Notes: generated by a model from the letters alone, not told the origin. A DNA stretch of 64,000 nucleotides from Talinum fruticosum (GCA_021018815.1 JAITYX010000003.1:10258501-10322500); one strand, 5' to 3'. Numbered from the stretch's first letter, positions 11,950 through 23,764 are shown. Numbers and translations are program-made.

Positions 11950-14900
11950 CATCAGCAACGTGCCTATAATAGACCTCTTATCATTGGTCGGGTCCTCAAT
12001 GTATAACACTTGTCTTGCTTAGGATACCATAACGGATTGATCCCCTTTAGGCCCTTCTCTTGTAAGATCGACTATTGTGAATCCCATCTCATCAACTCGA
12101 ACACCGTCGTTATTGTCAAACCATTTGCACTAGAAAACAGACTCAGGAAAACAACATAGTCTAGCTCCCATATCTCCTCAATGACTCCCTAATATGATAT
12201 TTTAGCTACAACGGGATTTTCGTCCTTAAAGCTGGAAATATGAAGTGCATGAGCCTCCAATGTGACCCCACTATTTTACACGGTGCTCCTATTGTCCTAG
12301 CTCTTTGTGTAGAAAGAGTATCCATTGATGTCATACCCACGGTGAGATATGACTTCCAACTGCGACCCTCTAGTCAAGCTTACTAATGTTTGCAAGATAT
12401 GTTCTCATGATTCTTCCAATTGGCGAGTAATGACTCTATCTCTCGAACCGGTTGACAAATGTGTGATTATGATGGTTCAGTACCCACGTCTCATTTTTTT
12501 CTCCGTCATTGTCTCCTTATGAGAGATTTGTCCTCATCAACGAACAGCTACACTTCATCACTATTTTGAAAAATATAAAGATGTGTTTGATCCCTCATAT
12601 CCCGAGTGATTGTTATAACCGTCGGCCCCGGTTCCTCTCGCCCATCAATCTTCCCCATAAATCGATGTTTTGGAATACCAACAGCTTCTACTTGGGGGTA
12701 GTATTCATTGCGTAACTCAACACACTCATTAGCTGTGTATGCCTCAACAATGCATGCTTTCGATCAGTACTCGATTTCATCCTTTGAGAATTTTCATAAA
12801 ACGTTCAAAAGGATACATCCACCGATAAAAATCGGGCCGAAGAATCACACTTGTCTCACCAAATGGACAATTAGGTGCACCATGATATAAAAAATAGAAG
12901 GTGGGAAGTACATCTCAAGTTGGCACAATGTGACGATCACGCCGCACTCAAGATCATCCAATTTCTCTAAATCAATGACTTTGATACATATGTTATTGAA
13001 GAAGAAGCAAAGTCTTGTGATCGACTGTCTAGCATGTTTGGGTATCACGGTTTGGATAGCAACCGACGGTATTTGTTACATCAAAGCATGACAATCGTTA
13101 GATTTAAAATAAATTAGTCTATAATCAAACATCGAAACGTGTCTATTCATGTTTGAAAAATATCCCTATGGCACTTTCAGTTTCTTCAAGGTCTTAAACA
13201 AACATTGTTTTTCCCTTCGACCCAATGTGTAAGACACGGGAGGCAAATATGTTCTCTTCCCCTTTGGTTGTGGTGTTAATTCCTCCCGTATTCCCATTTT
13301 AACATACTCGATTCGTGCTTTTTCTCTATCCTTGGTCTTCCCAAGTATGTTCAAAAGAGTGCCAATGAGAGTTTCACTAATGTTTTTCGCTATATGCATT
13401 ACATCATGACTATGTCTAACATACAACTCTTTTCCAATATGGAAGATCAAAAAATATTGATCTCTTTTTCTACACACTCGTTTCCGGATTGATGTCGTTA
13501 TGGCTTGTCGAACCGCACATCAATATCCTTCACTTGGTCCTAAATTTGATGTCCTATTAATGGAGTTGGAGCAGAATCCATCTCGATTTTACCATTGAAA
13601 ACCTTCTTTTTCTTACGATATTGATCGGAAAAGGGAAGAAACTTTCGATATCCGAGATATGCCGTCTTTTTCCCATGCTGAAGTTGATTGGAGCAAGTAC
13701 CCTTTGCACAAATGAGGCATGCCTTATGGCCTTTAACGGTGTATCCAAACAAGTTTCCATACGCGGGAAGTCATTAATTGTGGTGAAGATCATAACTTGC
13801 AATGTAAATTGCTCTTGACGCTATGCATCATAAACTGAAACATCTTCATCCCAAAACAACTTTAAATCTTCAACAAAAGGCACCAAGTACACATCTATAT
13901 CATTTCCTGGCTGTTTAGGCCCAAAAATGAGCATTGAAAACATAATATACTTGCGCTTCATACACAACGACAATGATAGGCTGTAGATAACCAAAAGAAC
14001 GGGCCAATCTGCTATGCTTACTACTGAGGTCACTATAGGGGTTTATTCCGCCCATACAAAGACCTAGAAGTAGATTCCGTGCCTCCCTACCAAATTCCGG
14101 GAACAATGAATCGATCTTCTTCCACTAAGAAGAATTGGCTGGGTGACGTAGCTTGTCATCACGAGACTCTCCTATCGATATGCCACGTCAAGTTCTTTCC
14201 ATCAGTTGGACTTGAAAACAAGCGCTTAAACCTCGGTATTTTCGGCAAGTAACACAACACCTTTGTGGGAGGTCCCCGAACACTCTCTCCATCGATGTTT
14301 TTCATTTTGTATCGAGGGACACCACATTTAGGACATTCGTGTCTATGTGCATGTTCTTTTCGGTATAATATGTAATCGTTGAGGCGGGCATGTATCTTCT
14401 TATACCCTATGCCCATAGGACACAATATCCTCTTCGCCTCATATGTACGGCTGGGAAGGACATTGCCTTCTTGGAGTATATCTTTGAGCACACTCACCAA
14501 GTTCGTGAAACTTTTGTCACTCTAGCCATTAGTCGTTTTCAAGTTCATTAACCTCAACACGGTTGATAAACGGGTATATTTATCACACCCGGGTAAAGAG
14601 GCTTCTCTTAATCGGCTAACAATTACTCTAATACATGTGGTTGATCGAATAATTCACGTTCTAGTCCATGAACCGGATCTTCGAGTCGATCTTCTAATTT
14701 CATGCTACTAGCTTCATTTTCATCATACCCTTCATCTTCTCGTACGCCATTATTCACATACTCCTTTTCCCCATGCTATACCCATACCGTATAAGTTGTG
14801 TCAAACCCATGCCGATATAGGTAACCTTTTACAACCTTATTGGGCAATCTTAAGAGTTAAAACACCTTAAACACGGACATAATATGGATTGTTCTCCAAA

Positions 14901-14996
14901 TTTGGTTGCATGTTCGATGGCAATCTCTAGAAAGTTTTTAATACCATCACGATATTCTATACTCCTCCTATCGCTATAAACTCACGCTCGATCCAT
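11950..14996 (-). pseudogene. TNP2-like CACTA transposase (broken)
   Basis: The likely start is the ATG at 14996. It opens a transposase-associated N-terminal domain ('SIEYRDGIKNFLEIAIEHA', 'ILCPCLRCFNS'). The Transposase_21 core follows at 14500-13540, with 'LPSRTYEAKRILCPMGIGY', 'ECPKCGVPRYK', 'PYSDLSSKHS' and 'DIDVYLVPFVEDLKLFWDE' readable in successive frames. Next come the 'RHSHDVMHIAKNISETLIG' and 'GKRTYLPPVSYTLGRREK' segments (13477-13166), a DUF4218-like region ('LEMYFPPSIFYIMVHLIVHL', 12845-12930), and finally a DUF4216-like C-terminus near 12130-11980. The enzyme would cut element ends. Stops after the start and multiple frameshifts inactivate it. Confidence 0.8.
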
Positions 14997-15726
14997 ACCT
15001 TACCTATAAGCATGAGAAGCAATTCACCACATATTGTTCGAAAAGTGTAGTACTTTCATCATTTAATTACGCACGGATAATATGACATGAGCCTAAGATC
15101 CTTCTACATGGATAGATTGTCCTAAGCCCATTTAAGAATAATATGACCCTAGACCGTGCACCAAAATCTTATCATACATTTGACAAAATTCAGACAGACA
15201 TTTCCCCTTAGTCCTTCAAGTACAACATACAAAATCGAAGTGGCTAATGTGTATGGTAACATAAATAAAGATATACACATCAAACCATCGTCATCATAAT
15301 TGCACCGAAGAATGAGGGAGAAATGAGCACTTGTGATATATTGTCAAATTTATGGTAAGATTATAATAGCCACGCAACCTATTATCATATTATTCTCAAA
15401 CCATCCAACACGGACAATTTAATAACCTATACATACCAAGCTAATATGTTGAGCATTATACGCACATTTATGCACGTAACGCAACCTGGGATAACTTGTT
15501 ATGCATAGATTTTTGAGCGTGTTCTCTTAGCTTATGAAATGCACACGATATTTTTGAAAAACATAGATTGGTAAGCCAAATAAGCACAATTAAGCATGCC
15601 ATTTATCAAATTACATAAAAACAAAAAGATGTTGTTACTTAGTATATATTCCTAACACGGATCATTGTTGTAACTTGTTTTTTTTTTTTTTTTTGTAATG
15701 TCAAATTTCCCTTTTTTCAAATACAA

Positions 15727-15731
<5 letters not shown>

Positions 15732-15767
<36 letters not shown>
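15732..15767. repeat. (AT)n microsatellite
   Basis: About 36 bp of TA dinucleotides at the left border of the first long hairpin unit. Confidence 0.95.
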
Positions 15768-15770
<3 letters not shown>

Positions 15771-16375
15771 TCTTTTTGCTTCCAATTTTGATGTATTAAA
15801 CATTTATCATAAACTACACATGATTTTTTTAAAGTTTTACATAATGCATAGGACAATTAAATATAAATAAAATATTGAGGCTATCCCTTTAATTTTCTTT
15901 AACGACCCAAGACATAAGAGGAACTGGAATTCCCTTGTTGTGTTTAACAATGAGCTCGGGATTACAAGACAAAACATGGAGTGTACATGCAACGTGGGCT
16001 AATCCACAAAGAAGGGAAGAAGCGGTAAAGGAGTCAAATGGAAACAAAGGTAATACCCAATAGTGATTTATTACTAGATTGTCATTGTTTTGTTTCCATT
16101 TGAATCCCCATTCCTTCTCCCCTTTTTCGTGGAATAACTCACGTTACATGTACGCTCCATATTCTGTCTTGTGAACCCGAGCTCATTGTTAAACACAACA
16201 AGGGAACTCCGGTCCTTTTATGTCTTCGGTCATTAAACAAAATTAAAAGGTGGCATCAACAGTTCATTCATATTTCATTATTGTCTTATGAATTACATAA
16301 ACTTCAAAAAATCATGGCTTCTAACTTATGATCATGTATAATATAACAAACTTGCTACCAAAAAGAAACCGAAAA
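15768..16375. repeat. Long foldback unit 1 in the CACTA interior
   Basis: Two arms of about 270-300 bp are reverse complements with mismatches. The inner parts match best, for example CATTGTTTTGTTTCCATTTG (16084-16103) against CAAATGGAAACAAAG (16036-16050). GAGCTCGGG near 15951 faces CCCGAGCTC near 16178. Neither arm has a convincing ORF. A paralogous unit follows at 16570-17200, so the two form a tandem array. Confidence 0.75.
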
Positions 16376-16529
16376 ATTAAATAATTAGATAAATTAGTCC
16401 ACCCCAACATCACCTCGTCAAAAAAATTTGATAACAAATTTATCTTCATGACAAGTTTTTGGGGATAGCCCTATATCCAAAAAAGGTTATAAGTTCTTAC
16501 TTTTTGTAGTATGTATAAATTTCTCTCTT

Positions 16530-16533
<4 letters not shown>

Positions 16534-16569
<36 letters not shown>
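16534..16569. repeat. (AT)n microsatellite
   Basis: AT dinucleotide run at the border of the second hairpin unit, at the same relative place as the run at 15732. Confidence 0.95.
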
Positions 16570-16571
<2 letters not shown>

Positions 16572-17200
16572 TTTCCTTTTTATTTCCAATTTTGATGTAT
16601 TGTACATTATTATAAACTAGACATGATTCTTTTTGAAATTTTACATAATGCATAACACAATTAATATGAATAAAATGTTGAGGTCATCCATTTAATTCGC
16701 TTTAACGACCCCAAGACATAACTACAACCAAAGTCTCCATGACCCTTGTTATGTTTAATAATGAGGTTCGGTTCACAAGAAAAACATAGAGTCTATCAAC
16801 AGGTTGGGTCGCTCCATGAAGAAAGGAAATAGGGGTAAAGGATTCATTGGAGAAAAAGGTGATAAACAATGACAAAACTAGTAATAACTCCTTATTGTTT
16901 ATCACCTTTTTCTCCAATGAACCCTCTACCCCTCTTTCCATTCTTCGTGGACCGACCCATACTGTAGATAGACTCTATGTCTTGCCTAGTGAACCCGACC
17001 TCATTGCTAAAGACAATAAGGGTTATGGGAACTCCGGTTATAGTTATGTCTTAAGGCAGATTAAAGCAAATTAAATGGATAGCTTCAACATTTAATTCAT
17101 ATTCATTATTGTCTTATGCATTATGTAAACTTCAAAAAAATTATGTACTCTAGTTTACAATCATGTATAATCCAACAAAGTTGCAACCAAAAAGAAAACC
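16570..17200. repeat. Long foldback unit 2 in the CACTA interior
   Basis: It is homologous to 15768-16375, with the same flanking words 'TTCCAATTTTGATGTATT' and 'TTACATAATGCATA'. The centre has the perfect inverted pair GGTGATAAACAAT / ATTGTTTATCACC (about 16857-16907). Mirror ORFs on the two strands share 'VDRLYV' only because of the palindrome. The 3' flank (17200-17330) repeats 16375-16490. Confidence 0.75.
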
Positions 17201-17489
17201 GAAAATTTAGATAATTAGATAAATTAGTCCACCCCAACATCAACTCATCAAAATAAACAAATTTGATAGCAAATTTATCTTTATGACAAGTTTTTGGGGA
17301 GATCCCTATATCCAAAAATCTTTCCAATTTTTTACATTTTTACCTTTATATTTTCTCCATTTTGATCCTTAAACTCGAACCATAAATATTTCCATTTTCC
17401 TAAATCCTAAAATACAAATCTTTCTATTTTCTGAAACCCTTAACTACAAATATTTCTATTTCTCTAAACTCTAACCAAATTTGGATACC

Positions 17490-17600
17490 AATTTCGATAA
17501 TTGGATAAATGAGTGCACCCCAACATCACCTCATCAAAATAAAAAAATTTGGATACAAATTTTTTTATGACAAGTTTTTGGGATGACCCTATATCCAAAT
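17490..17600. repeat. Third partial copy of the hairpin-unit 3' flank
   Basis: The phrase 'CACCCCAACATCACCTCATC' followed by 'GACAAGTTTTTGGG' and 'CCCTATATCCAAA' matches the 3' flanks at 16400-16482 and 17230-17318. Confidence 0.65.
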
Positions 17601-17879
17601 TATCTTTTATTTCTCTAAACACTAAACAAATGTGGATACAGCTTTTTGATTTACCATCCTAACTATCATTTTATTTCCTTATATTAATTAAATCTTAAAC
17701 TTCTAAACCCTTTTATCAAAACCTCAAACATTTTATGAATTTCCAACTTAACAAACTAAACAAATGTATCCACATTCTCAATAGACGATTCAACATTTCA
17801 ACAATCTCAAACATTATCCACATTCTCAACATTCACATAATTACCGCAAACATTCAACATTCAACTATCTAAATTTTGT

Positions 17880-18230
17880 AAATAACTTAATCAGAAAAAT
17901 AAGAGAGGATAGAGATTCATACCGAAAGAACGACGACAACAGCGAGAGTGAGCGAGAGGCTAGATAGCGAAACACAACGACAACGACCGACGACGGATAC
18001 AAAGCAAGAGAGGACAAATACACCTAAAAGAGACGAGAGGAAAGAGTGAGCGAAAAGAAGCAGCAAGAAGAGGTACAATGGTGAGGATAGCTTACCGGCG
18101 ACAAGTATTAGACCGAGCAAAATTTAGATCCGATGTAGTAGTAGACAAGAGGAACTATGGAGAGCAATAAGACCGAGAGTAGAGAGCGGATGAACTGCGC
18201 ATGGAAAATAGCAGGTATCAATTATTGGGT
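17880..18230. other. Purine-rich 5' region of the CACTA gene
   Basis: Rich in AGAG/CGAC words on the plus strand and CT-rich on the minus strand. It lies between the right subterminal repeats and the interior, the usual position of the CACTA promoter and leader. No ORF is supported. Confidence 0.35.
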
Positions 18231-18249
18231 TTTTAAATCTATTTGGAGA

Positions 18250-18492
18250 CATATTTGATGACAGTTTAATGGAAGAACCGTCATCAAATGTAACTTATGA
18301 CTATAGTTCTTTCAAAGAACCGTAGTCAAAAGGTGACCGCTCAACCTATGACGATAGTTTATTAAAAGAACCATCGTCATAGGTGTTACACAACGCCCTT
18401 ATTTACAAAAATTTCACCGCCTCATTTTTCATGACGGTTTGTCCTTTTAACCATCGTAAGTCGACCATAATAAAAAGTCATATCTCGTAGCA
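18250..18492. repeat. CACTA right subterminal repeats and terminus
   Basis: Palindromic units such as 'GTTCTTTCAAAGAACCGTAG' (about 18307) mirror those at the left end. The tip reads CTCGTAGC, consistent with a mutated CTCGTAGTG. Confidence 0.7.
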
Positions 18493-18599
18493 GTAATCCC
18501 TGCCTAAGGCTTTCTTAATCTGATTTTCTCTCGTACTTTAAGTGCTTACAATATGAAAAAAATCAAACTACTTTTCTGCTTAGATCACTAGGACATTGA

Positions 18600-19650
18600 C
18601 CTTAGACATGTGCGAGACTTACCTCCCCGAGACCAACAACCGTACTCCTTGTGGTACAACACGTATGCCACAAAGTCGAGTGTGTTTTGAGTCAAAATCC
18701 TTCCATGCAATACCGTTAGAAGGATGACGTAAGACATTTGGATCTTTAACATGCTCAATGTGCCATCTCATATGCTTTGCAGTACTACTTGAAGCATAAG
18801 TCTTTGGAGTGCCTGGCGAAGGTAAGTAATGTATCTTTGCATACGGTGTTCCTTTTTTATTACAATTTTTAGATTTCCTCAATTTTCTTCTATCATGTCC
18901 ATAAAACTTACAAGACTCCACGTTTACATCATCTTTATAGTACAACATACAACCCATCGGGCAACTTTCTTGAACATGCAAGCCTATTTTTTCACTTTTC
19001 TCTTCAAATGATTGTATTTCTTTGGAATACGGCTACTCGAAGGACATACATCCCTTAAAATGCCAAGTATATCATTCATACAAATTTGAGAAATATTGTG
19101 AGTTGCTTTTAGGCTTAATAATCGAACATGGGCCTCAAGTCCGGACATGTTTCCCCATCATGCAAAGGTTGCTAGGCAACTTGAAGTATATTGTAAAACA
19201 TTTTAGTATTTGGATTCGAAGAATCATTCACGTTCACTTGGTTCCCTCTCGTTGCATCATTGATCATATTTTACATATGGTTATCATCATCATTTTCACC
19301 ATAATATGCAATACCCTACTCGCTTCCTTGATAATATATGACATTGTGAGAGGTATAACTCACACCACCGTGAGTATGCACAGATGTATGCAGTACTTTG
19401 ACCATCAAATTGTTGCTCGTCTACTTCCCTATGACTTGTCCAAGCACTCAGTAGTCCGCCATAAAATCCTTTTTGTATAAATGTTGTTTCACAACTTCGA
19501 ACTTTGATAAGCTTTATTCCTACACTTCTTGCATAGACATCTATATTGACCACTTATTATGTGATCCTGTTGAGTTTTTGCCTAGTTATCAAATTCATCC
19601 ACTCCAACCAACCACTCTCTACTTATTCCATTACAATGAAGTTTTTTCCT
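18600..19650 (-). pseudogene. Fragment of a second TNP2-like CACTA transposase
   Basis: A minus-strand ORF at 18981-18619 reads 'CPMGCMLYYKDDVNVESCKF', 'KIHYLPSPGTPKTYASS' and 'AKHMRWHIEHVKDP', a clear Transposase_21 N-terminal core. Upstream (19553-19296) are traces of the transposase-associated domain, with 'HLYKKDFMADY' in one frame. The exon appears to end at a splice donor, GGGGAG|GTAAGTCTCGC (about 18626). It is a different subfamily from the copy at 11950-14996 and lies in the same orientation. Numerous stops are present, and neither end of this second element was found. Confidence 0.65.
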
Positions 19651-19723
19651 CCTATACATATATTGTCGATGTAACGACCCTTCTATATTAGTTGTTTCTA
19701 TTTCACCATTTAATATTTTACTA

Positions 19724-19726
<3 letters not shown>

Positions 19727-19780
<54 letters not shown>
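19727..19780. repeat. (AAT)n microsatellite
   Basis: About 18 uninterrupted AAT/TAA triplets. Confidence 0.95.
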
Positions 19781-21050
19781 CTTTTCTAGTTAAAAATAAA
19801 ATATAATATCTAATTCTACCTAAAAGATTTTAAAATTATTTCACTGTTTTTTTCTTTATTTTCATTTAACTTTATTTTTTTATCTTTATTAGGTTATTTC
19901 ATATATTTGAAAATTATTTCACTTTATATTTATTTATCTTTATTTTTATTTATTTTCTTTTATCTTTATTCATATTACTAGGCAATTTAAGAGATTTAAA
20001 ATTTATTTCACTGTTTTTTATCTTTATTAGGCAATTTAGGATATTTAAAAATTATTTTACTTTATTTTTATTTATCTTTATTTCCATTTTATTTTTCTTT
20101 ACTTTCACATTATTAGGTAGTTTAAGAGCTCTCATAATTATTTCACTTTAATTTTATCCTTTGTTTCCATTTAACTTTATTTTTTTTATCTTGATTCCTA
20201 TTTAACATGATTTTTTTATATCCTTACAGATGATAACATAGGTATAACATTTGAGAGAAAGATTACTTAATATATTTTATACTTCCTTTTTCTAAGAAAA
20301 TATCTTATTGTAAGTCCCCGAAAATTTATATTTAATCATTATTTCTATTTTGGTTAAATATGCATAGTTTGATCTTCACTTCCATTATATTCGACTCTTT
20401 TTCTTCAACTATTTTAAATCATAAATTGTTATCTCTTAATTATTATTCAGAAAAAAAAAAAAAAAAAGCAAGATCTTAGCTTGTCGATTTGATAACGTTG
20501 CATGAACAAATTTTTAATGAGAAGCATTGACCCTTTTAAGTGATACAATAGCAATTTGGTTAACCACTTTGTATTTAAACATTCAACGGAATAAGTTCGT
20601 TCTTTCTTTCATATTTAATTACAAAAAACAAAATTCCCATATTACCTTTCTTTTTGGGTTGACATGATTGAAATCGACAATTTAATATTGTGATATGTAT
20701 TTTGCTGCATTTCTTGAATTTAACTTAAAGCAAGTATAAAAGTTAAATAAAGACAATTCGTATAAGATTAAATTGACTATTATCTTCTTCCACTCATCTT
20801 ATTTTTATACTGTACTCCAAATGAACGTCCTAAAGTTATCATTGTACCACATTTCTTTAAACTTTTGGGTCCAATACTCCAATTATTTCTAGCTAATAGA
20901 AGAAAGTTATCATAAAATAAGATAAATCAGAATAGCTTTGAGCTTTCTATTTATGCATAGGGGGTAACTTTTCTTTCCCTCTTCCTGTACTTTTATTGTT
21001 AACAGACAAACAACCAATCAATACCCCCCGCACCCCCGGGTTCCCACCCA
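19781..21050. other. AT-rich intergenic DNA with a degenerate minisatellite
   Basis: From about 19820 to 20170 a loose tandem pattern repeats the phrase TTAGG.(A/T)TTTNA.. followed by ATTATTTCACTTTA and T-rich tracts with TTATCTTTATT. At least four copies occur at intervals of roughly 70-110 bp. From 20200 to 21050 I see no gene; this is the 3' flank of the F3H-like gene. A short C-rich run is at about 21024-21041. Confidence 0.5.
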
Positions 21051-21112
21051 AAAAAATACAAACAAGCACCAAATCTTTTTGTATTAATGATGGTAAGCCT
21101 TTGCGAGCTTAA

Positions 21113-22595
21113 TTATGCATTAGTTTCCAACTCAAGCTCAGCGAGTTTGCGGTTGAGCTTTTCCTGAGACCAGTTTTCCGCCTTGGCTAATTTTTTGATC
21201 TTTATACGATCAAGGTACAGTTTGTCGTGTTTCGCAGTCATCTCAGCAAATGTGATGTGTTCATCCAACAATGGCTTCTCTCCATCCTTTACCTTAAGAG
21301 GGTACACCTTAGCCTCATTCTCCGGGTTGAAGAACATAGCTATTGACATTCGAGTGTGCTCCGCGTTCACTATGGCTTGATGGTCTGCACTCCTGTACCG
21401 CCCATTGCTCATGAACTGCAAACGCATAAACCAAAACTTATCGATCAAATCTTGTTGTTAAGAACACGAATTCTAAAATAACATACACAAATTACTAATA
21501 ACGATATGTGCTGTTCTAGCAAATATATATTAATGAAGGGAATGAGGGGTGAGTTTGGACAAGTGAATGAACTTACATAAAGCTGGTCACCGAGGTTAAC
21601 AACAAACGCATTCTTGATGGGGCGTACAGTGGTCCAAGTCTTGCCGGCATCTTTGGTGGCTTGAAGGCCACCAACTTGGTCCTGGACAAGCATTGTCATA
21701 GAGCTTGGGTCCGTGTGGCGTTTGAGCCCAATTGCAAGATCTGGCTGTGGGCATTTCGGGTAGTGATTAACTACTAACTGCTGTTGTATCTCGCCCAAAG
21801 TCTTCATAAGAGCGTCTTTCTCCAAGCCTAGGCCCTCTGAGAGCAGCTCGTACAGCTTACGAGACACCTCCATTAGCTTCACCCCGTATTCCTCTATTAC
21901 TGGCCTCCAGCCTTGCGGCTTGTCCGGCCATTTGGAGTAGTCTCGTGCATGGATTGGCTGCTCTACGAACACGATGAACTCTCTCCAGTTTGCCACTACT
22001 TCATCCTGTACAGTTAAGAAGCATAAACGAAAATATTTTCAACGGCAGTGATGGATGGTAGAGGTAGTTGTCCATGCCAAAAACAAATTACTAGTTAACA
22101 AATTTACGAAAACTTTTTTATCGTTAAGAAGTCTTTCTCTTGGATTTTAGTTATCTAAGAGCGGTACTTTTATCAGTATTTTCTTTAAAACCGTACTATT
22201 ATGTGACAAGTAGTTACCAGGAGGTGGCTGGAGACGAGGAAACCACCCATTTTGCCGTGAGGCATCTCATAACTGAGTTTATACTCATCAGACAAGGCAA
22301 AGAACTGCTTGCCCATTTCGAACATCTGGGTGAAAAGCTCGTCTTCAACCCCATGATCCACCAATTGGAAAATCCCCCACTCCTCACACGCGGCCACAAT
22401 CTTCTTCTGTATCTCCTGTCTCCGACCCCCGGGGTAGTCCTCGTCTATCCCGGCCAGGGATATCACTGGAATATCATCGCTAAAGTCTCGGTGGCCCACC
22501 TTAGCTCTGTCCTTCTCGTGCACTACGTATCCCTTATCTAGTGCCTTTTCGTGGGCTAGTGTTGTGGGTGTAATGCTTGCTGTTGTGGGTGCCAT
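21113..22595 (-). CDS. F3H: Flavanone 3-hydroxylase-like 2-oxoglutarate/Fe(II) dioxygenase (3 exons)
   Basis: Exons are 22595-22218, 22005-21577 and 21415-21113, joined in phase 0 at GT-AG introns (G|GTAACT..GTACAG|G and T|GTAAGT..TTGCAG|T), giving 369 residues. F3Hs are usually about 355-370. F3H converts flavanones such as naringenin to dihydroflavonols in the cytosol, using 2-oxoglutarate, O2 and Fe2+. Features seen: N-terminal 'DDIPVISLAGIDE' and 'ACEEWGIFQLVDHGV'; 'ARDYSKWPDKPQGW', an F3H hallmark; the iron ligands His and Asp in 'LKRHTDP' and the distal His in 'SADHQAIVN'; and the 2-oxoglutarate-binding R.S in 'TRMSIAMFF'. A 26-residue Lys/Glu-rich tail follows. Departures from canonical F3H include 'GDQLYFMSNGRYRS' where F3H usually has GDHGHFLSNGRF, and 'DPSSMTML' after the HTD. 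It may therefore be a paralogue with altered substrate use. All ORF joins are open, so it looks functional. Confidence 0.9.
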
Positions 22596-22640
22596 TCTCT
22601 CTCTCTCTCTCTACTGGATTGACTTTGATGAAGTTGCTCA
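22596..22640 (-). other. Predicted 5' UTR of the F3H-like gene
   Basis: A GA repeat on the mRNA strand (CT run at 22597-22613) lies just before the ATG, a common plant leader feature. The transcription start is predicted about 30 bp below the TATA box, near 22635. Confidence 0.5.
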
Positions 22641-22661
22641 CTGGCACCATTATCTGCTCTC

Positions 22662-22670
22662 CTTATATAC
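22662..22670 (-). promoter_or_regulatory. TATA box of the F3H-like gene
   Basis: On the minus strand GTATATAAGG sits about 70 bp upstream of the ATG, a normal distance for a plant promoter. No unambiguous G-box was seen just upstream. Confidence 0.65.
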
Positions 22671-22679
22671 GGAGCATAT

Positions 22680-23352
22680 CGGGTATGAATTGTCAATAAA
22701 GAAGAGCCGCATGATTCGCGGAAAATCGGCTTGCCATTAGTTTATTCTTCCGAAGACAAGATTCAAAAACTTGACTACAAGTTTCAAGATCGGTGGCTAG
22801 ATGCCATTTGGTATATTTAATTTTGATCTTAACATAGAACATTCTTAAAACCATCAATTTTTTGACGGAAATGATATGTGTGACATGCCTTAAGTGTCTT
22901 CTTTCGAGTCAAAAATTATTATATCATGTAAAAAATAAAAAAACAAATGATATGATTGAATAGAACAATTATATTATATTTTACAAAATATGTCAAATCG
23001 TCATTTTATTCATCATTTTTTATATTTGTAAAATTATGTGTATGACACACCTTTTAGGTAGGGTTAATCCGATTAGAATGTCATTTGATATTTTTTGGTG
23101 TAACCGACAATTAAAGTTTTACCTTCATAGGCAATCATAATTATTAAGAAAAATAGTGGTTTCAAATCATAAAATACATTAACATATATCAAGATAAGAC
23201 ATTTTAACAGTGTATTCATGCAAGACACATATCATCATCGTTCTTTTAATTTAATCCAAAGTATGCAGAAACGCCCAATCAACGCAGCATAATTTCCTAA
23301 ATATACAAGCAATGTCAACAGAAATTAGAAGAGATCAAGACTAGCTGGTTCT
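22680..23352. other. Upstream flank of the F3H-like gene
   Basis: AT-rich DNA without ORFs or a recognised transposon. Upstream regulatory sites for the F3H-like gene would lie here; none could be assigned with confidence. Confidence 0.4.
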
Positions 23353-23354
23353 TT

Positions 23355-23586
23355 TTAATAAAGCAAAATTATATGCATCTTAATACAATATACTTTTTAA
23401 GTGTTTTATATCGATTTAAAATTATTATTTATTGAATTTTTAAAAACGTAGTTAGGGTGAATAGTGTATTTTAATAAAGCAAAATTATATGCATCTTAAT
23501 ACAATATACTTTTTAAGTGTTTTATATCGATTTAAAATTATTATTTATTGAATTTTTAAAAACGTAGTTAGGGTGAATAGTGTATT
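23355..23586. repeat. Exact 116-bp tandem duplication
   Basis: The segment from TTAATAAAGC to GTGTATT at 23355-23470 is repeated without visible mismatch at 23471-23586. Confidence 0.9.
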
Positions 23587-23762
23587 GTTGCTACAACATA
23601 TAAATTGTGTAGTATAATATTTTTATATATAATTTTTTACAATTATAAAATACGCATATAATATGTCTTCTCTTATAGGGTTGATCCGATTAATGTGTTA
23701 TTTTGTTCTTATCGGCTACTATAAATTTATAATTAAAAATTAGTTATAACTATTTAAAAAAT

Positions 23763-23764
<2 letters not shown>

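Larger units (their letters stand above)
10002..18492 (-). mobile_element. CACTA (En/Spm) DNA transposon, about 8.5 kb
   Basis: The left end is CACTAGAGGAACC at 10002. The right end reads ..CTCGTAGC near 18485-18492, the reverse complement of a CACTACGAG-type terminus with one change at the tip. Both ends carry the subterminal palindromic repeats usual for plant CACTA elements (ACGGTTCTT..AAGAACCGT; 10030-10395 and 18250-18470). A TNP2-type transposase is coded on the minus strand between them. A 3-bp target duplication could not be confirmed because the right tip has mutated. The transposase has stops, so the element is probably immobile on its own. Confidence 0.8.

Noticed and set aside
16471..16653. 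Short ORF rich in Tyr-Ile (also at 23754-23969, 46978-47182)
   Set aside because: It is the translation of AT dinucleotide microsatellites, present on both strands.
16702..17074. Two overlapping ORFs on opposite strands sharing VDRLYV
   Set aside because: They mirror each other because the region is a long palindrome; no family is recognised.
22140..22541. 133-codon plus-strand ORF overlapping the F3H-like exon 1
   Set aside because: It is a shadow of the minus-strand coding exon.
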